This document shows positions 5,568-6,705 of a stretch of 6,705 bases of DNA, piece by piece. Location of the stretch: the NCBI GenBank assembly GCA_937872185.1, contig CALMQN010000026.1, positions 1 to 6,705 on the forward strand, written 5' to 3'. The stretch is from an uncultured bacterium (GTDB lineage Bacteria > Patescibacteriota > Saccharimonadia > Saccharimonadales > Saccharimonadaceae). The notes beneath the pieces were generated by a model. That model did not search any database, was not told the origin of the DNA, and saw nothing but the letters and a program-made list of their open reading frames with translations. Numbering within the stretch: the first letter of the stretch is position 1; each line of letters begins with the position of its first letter. The translations under genes were made by a program, and so were the position numbers.

Positions 5568-6705
5568 CACGCTCGTTCATCGCTTATACTATCAATGCGA
5601 TTAACGGGTCCGCCTTTTTTGTCACCCGACAGGCGCTTGTAAATCAACTCTGCGCCAATCAAGCACATCGGCAGCCCAATGCCAGGAGTTGTGCTGCCAC
5701 CGACATAATAAAGGCCAGATACTTTTTTGCTGATATTTGGTGTTCTAAAAAGCGCACTCTGCTTGAGCACATGTGATGGGCCAAGTGCGGTCGATTGCCA
5801 AGAATGAAATTTGGTCATAAAATCGTTTGGCCCAAATGTTTGCGAAAAGACGATCCGCTCTCGTAAGTCAGGCACATCAATCATCCGAGCAATCTGGTCA
5901 AGATAGCGATCGGTTAGTTGCTTTTGTGCGTCAAGCTGTAGGTCCTTACCTGGGGGCAGAGGGACGAGGACGAACAGGTTCTCGTGTCCATTTGGCGCAA
6001 CAGACGGATCGATGCCACTTGGTTTGCAGATATAAATGGATGCAGTGTCGGGATACGTTTTTGTGTCGTATATCGCGGCAAAGTTTTCTTTCCAGTCATC
6101 GACGAATAAAAGCGTGTGATGCTCAAGGTTAGGAAGCGTCCCCTTGATACCCAGATACAGTAGGAGCGCTGACGGCCCGGCCTGCAGCTTATCCCAATAG
6201 CGTTGTGGGTACGACCGGTCCTTATCAGACAATAAGACTGTTTCGGTAAAGTGTAGGTCTGCGTTTGATATGACGATATCGGCTGTAACATGTCGACCAT
6301 CTTCGAGCGTGACGCCAGTTGCCTGACCATCCTTTGTTGTGATAGTGCTAGCGGCATTATTATAGTGGTAGCGGACACCGTGGTTTTTACCAATGGTTTC
6401 TAGGCTTGAGATAATAGTGTACATGCCGCCCATGGGATAAAATACGCCTTGACGAAAATCGAGTGCGCTCATGAGACTGTAAATGGCAGGTGCCCTAAAC
6501 GGTGAAGTCCCCAGAAACACCATTGGGTATTCTAAGATTTGCTGAAGACGTTTGTTTTTTACGAAGCGCTTTACGTAACGATCGATGGGGGTAAAGGCGA
6601 GTGATAGCATTGATGCGCCCCGTGTCAGGATGTCTTTCTTCGTAAAGTCAGATAGCGACGTGAAATTGCTGTACAAAAAATGACGGAGTGCCAATTGGTA
6701 AATAG
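5567..6705 (-). CDS. crtI: Phytoene desaturase / carotenoid desaturase, 5' partial
   Basis: The frame stays open to the right edge: before the TTG at 6694 it reads Ile-Tyr-Gln, so the gene enters from outside. About 378 residues are visible of a usual 490-510; the missing part holds the N-terminal GxGxxG FAD-binding motif. Visible family marks are FRAPAIYSLMSALDFRQGVF and YPMGGM (about 66-91 counted from 6694), the middle Rossmann-like stretch with VISNADLHFTET (141-152), and the C-terminal FAD motif GLYYVGGSTTPGIGLPMCL (327-345), which is diagnostic for CrtI. The enzyme desaturates phytoene, probably to lycopene, using FAD at the membrane. The TGA stop (5569-5567) overlaps the next start. 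This is a window-edge truncation, not a pseudogene: the visible part has no frameshift or internal stop. It leads the operon part seen here, and crtB and crtE would be expected upstream. Confidence 0.93.
   Translation of the reverse strand, partial: IYQLALRHFLYSNFTSLSDFTKKDILTRGASMLSLAFTPIDRYVKRFVKNKRLQQILEYPMVFLGTSPFRAPAIYSLMSALDFRQGVFYPMGGMYTIISSLETIGKNHGVRYHYNNAASTITTKDGQATGVTLEDGRHVTADIVISNADLHFTETVLLSDKDRSYPQRYWDKLQAGPSALLLYLGIKGTLPNLEHHTLLFVDDWKENFAAIYDTKTYPDTASIYICKPSGIDPSVAPNGHENLFVLVPLPPGKDLQLDAQKQLTDRYLDQIARMIDVPDLRERIVFSQTFGPNDFMTKFHSWQSTALGPSHVLKQSALFRTPNISKKVSGLYYVGGSTTPGIGLPMCLIGAELIYKRLSGDKKGGPVNRIDSISDERA

Noticed and set aside
5827..6393. Open frames in other frames and on the other strand within the crtI region
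   Set aside because: They lie wholly inside the clearly recognised desaturase coding region and show no family features or initiation signals.
5567..6705. crtI as a truncated pseudogene starting at the TTG at 6694
   Set aside because: The frame is open through the window edge with family-like residues before the TTG, so the missing N-terminus is simply outside the window.
1..6705. Recoded TGA as in Gracilibacteria and Absconditabacteria
   Set aside because: No in-frame TGA is needed in any gene, and TGA is the natural stop of crtI, exactly at the start of the next gene.
1..6705. CRISPR arrays, insertion sequences, tRNA or rRNA genes
   Set aside because: No regular spaced repeats, transposase-like frames, terminal inverted repeats or RNA-gene signatures were seen; coding regions fill nearly the whole window.

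Overview
The window carries two blocks of genes that face each other and meet at about 4132. The + strand block (1-4131) is a run of exported or membrane proteins. The - strand block (4134-6705) is the 3' part of a carotenoid operon. The standard bacterial code fits: the genes are free of internal TGA, and the desaturase ends in TGA exactly where the next cyclase gene starts. Mid-range base composition, tightly overlapping genes and the families of surface proteins suggest a Candidate Phyla Radiation bacterium, most likely Saccharibacteria (TM7). This taxonomic call comes from remembered family resemblance, not from a marker gene, so it is moderate in strength.

Left block: a 5'-truncated, Thr/Ser/Gly-rich secreted beta protein (1-605) overlaps by one base (TAATG) a signal-peptide protein with a DUF916/WxL-interacting-protein type fold, a C-terminal membrane anchor and a Lys-rich tail (605-1624). 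That gene overlaps by 47 bases a two-membrane-anchor protein with Ig-like and PKD-like domains (1578-2726). After a 65-base gap with a possible weak terminator and a strong Shine-Dalgarno site come a secreted Thr/Glu-rich coiled-coil protein (2792-3445) and, again through TAATG, a very short type IV pilin-like protein (3445-3708). A DUF1003 membrane protein (3730-4131) follows. It has a -10 box placed so that its mRNA is probably leaderless.

Right block, read on the - strand: crtI (phytoene desaturase, N-terminus outside the window), the two small lycopene cyclase subunits (crtYe/crtYf type), and a UbiA-type lycopene elongase (crtEb type). Each gene overlaps the next. The order crtI-crtYe-crtYf-crtEb is that of actinobacterial C50 carotenoid clusters such as the decaprenoxanthin cluster of Corynebacterium glutamicum. 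The expected product is a cyclic C50 carotenoid made from lycopene by addition of two C5 units and ring closure. The genes for the earlier steps (crtE, crtB) are not seen and would be expected beyond 6705.

The notable biology is a membrane-pigment pathway of actinobacterial layout beside an apparent CPR cell-surface locus. If the contig is genuine, this suggests gene transfer from an actinobacterial host or neighbour to a small episymbiont. The WxL-like surface locus, the coiled-coil protein and the pilin-like protein are candidates for host attachment.
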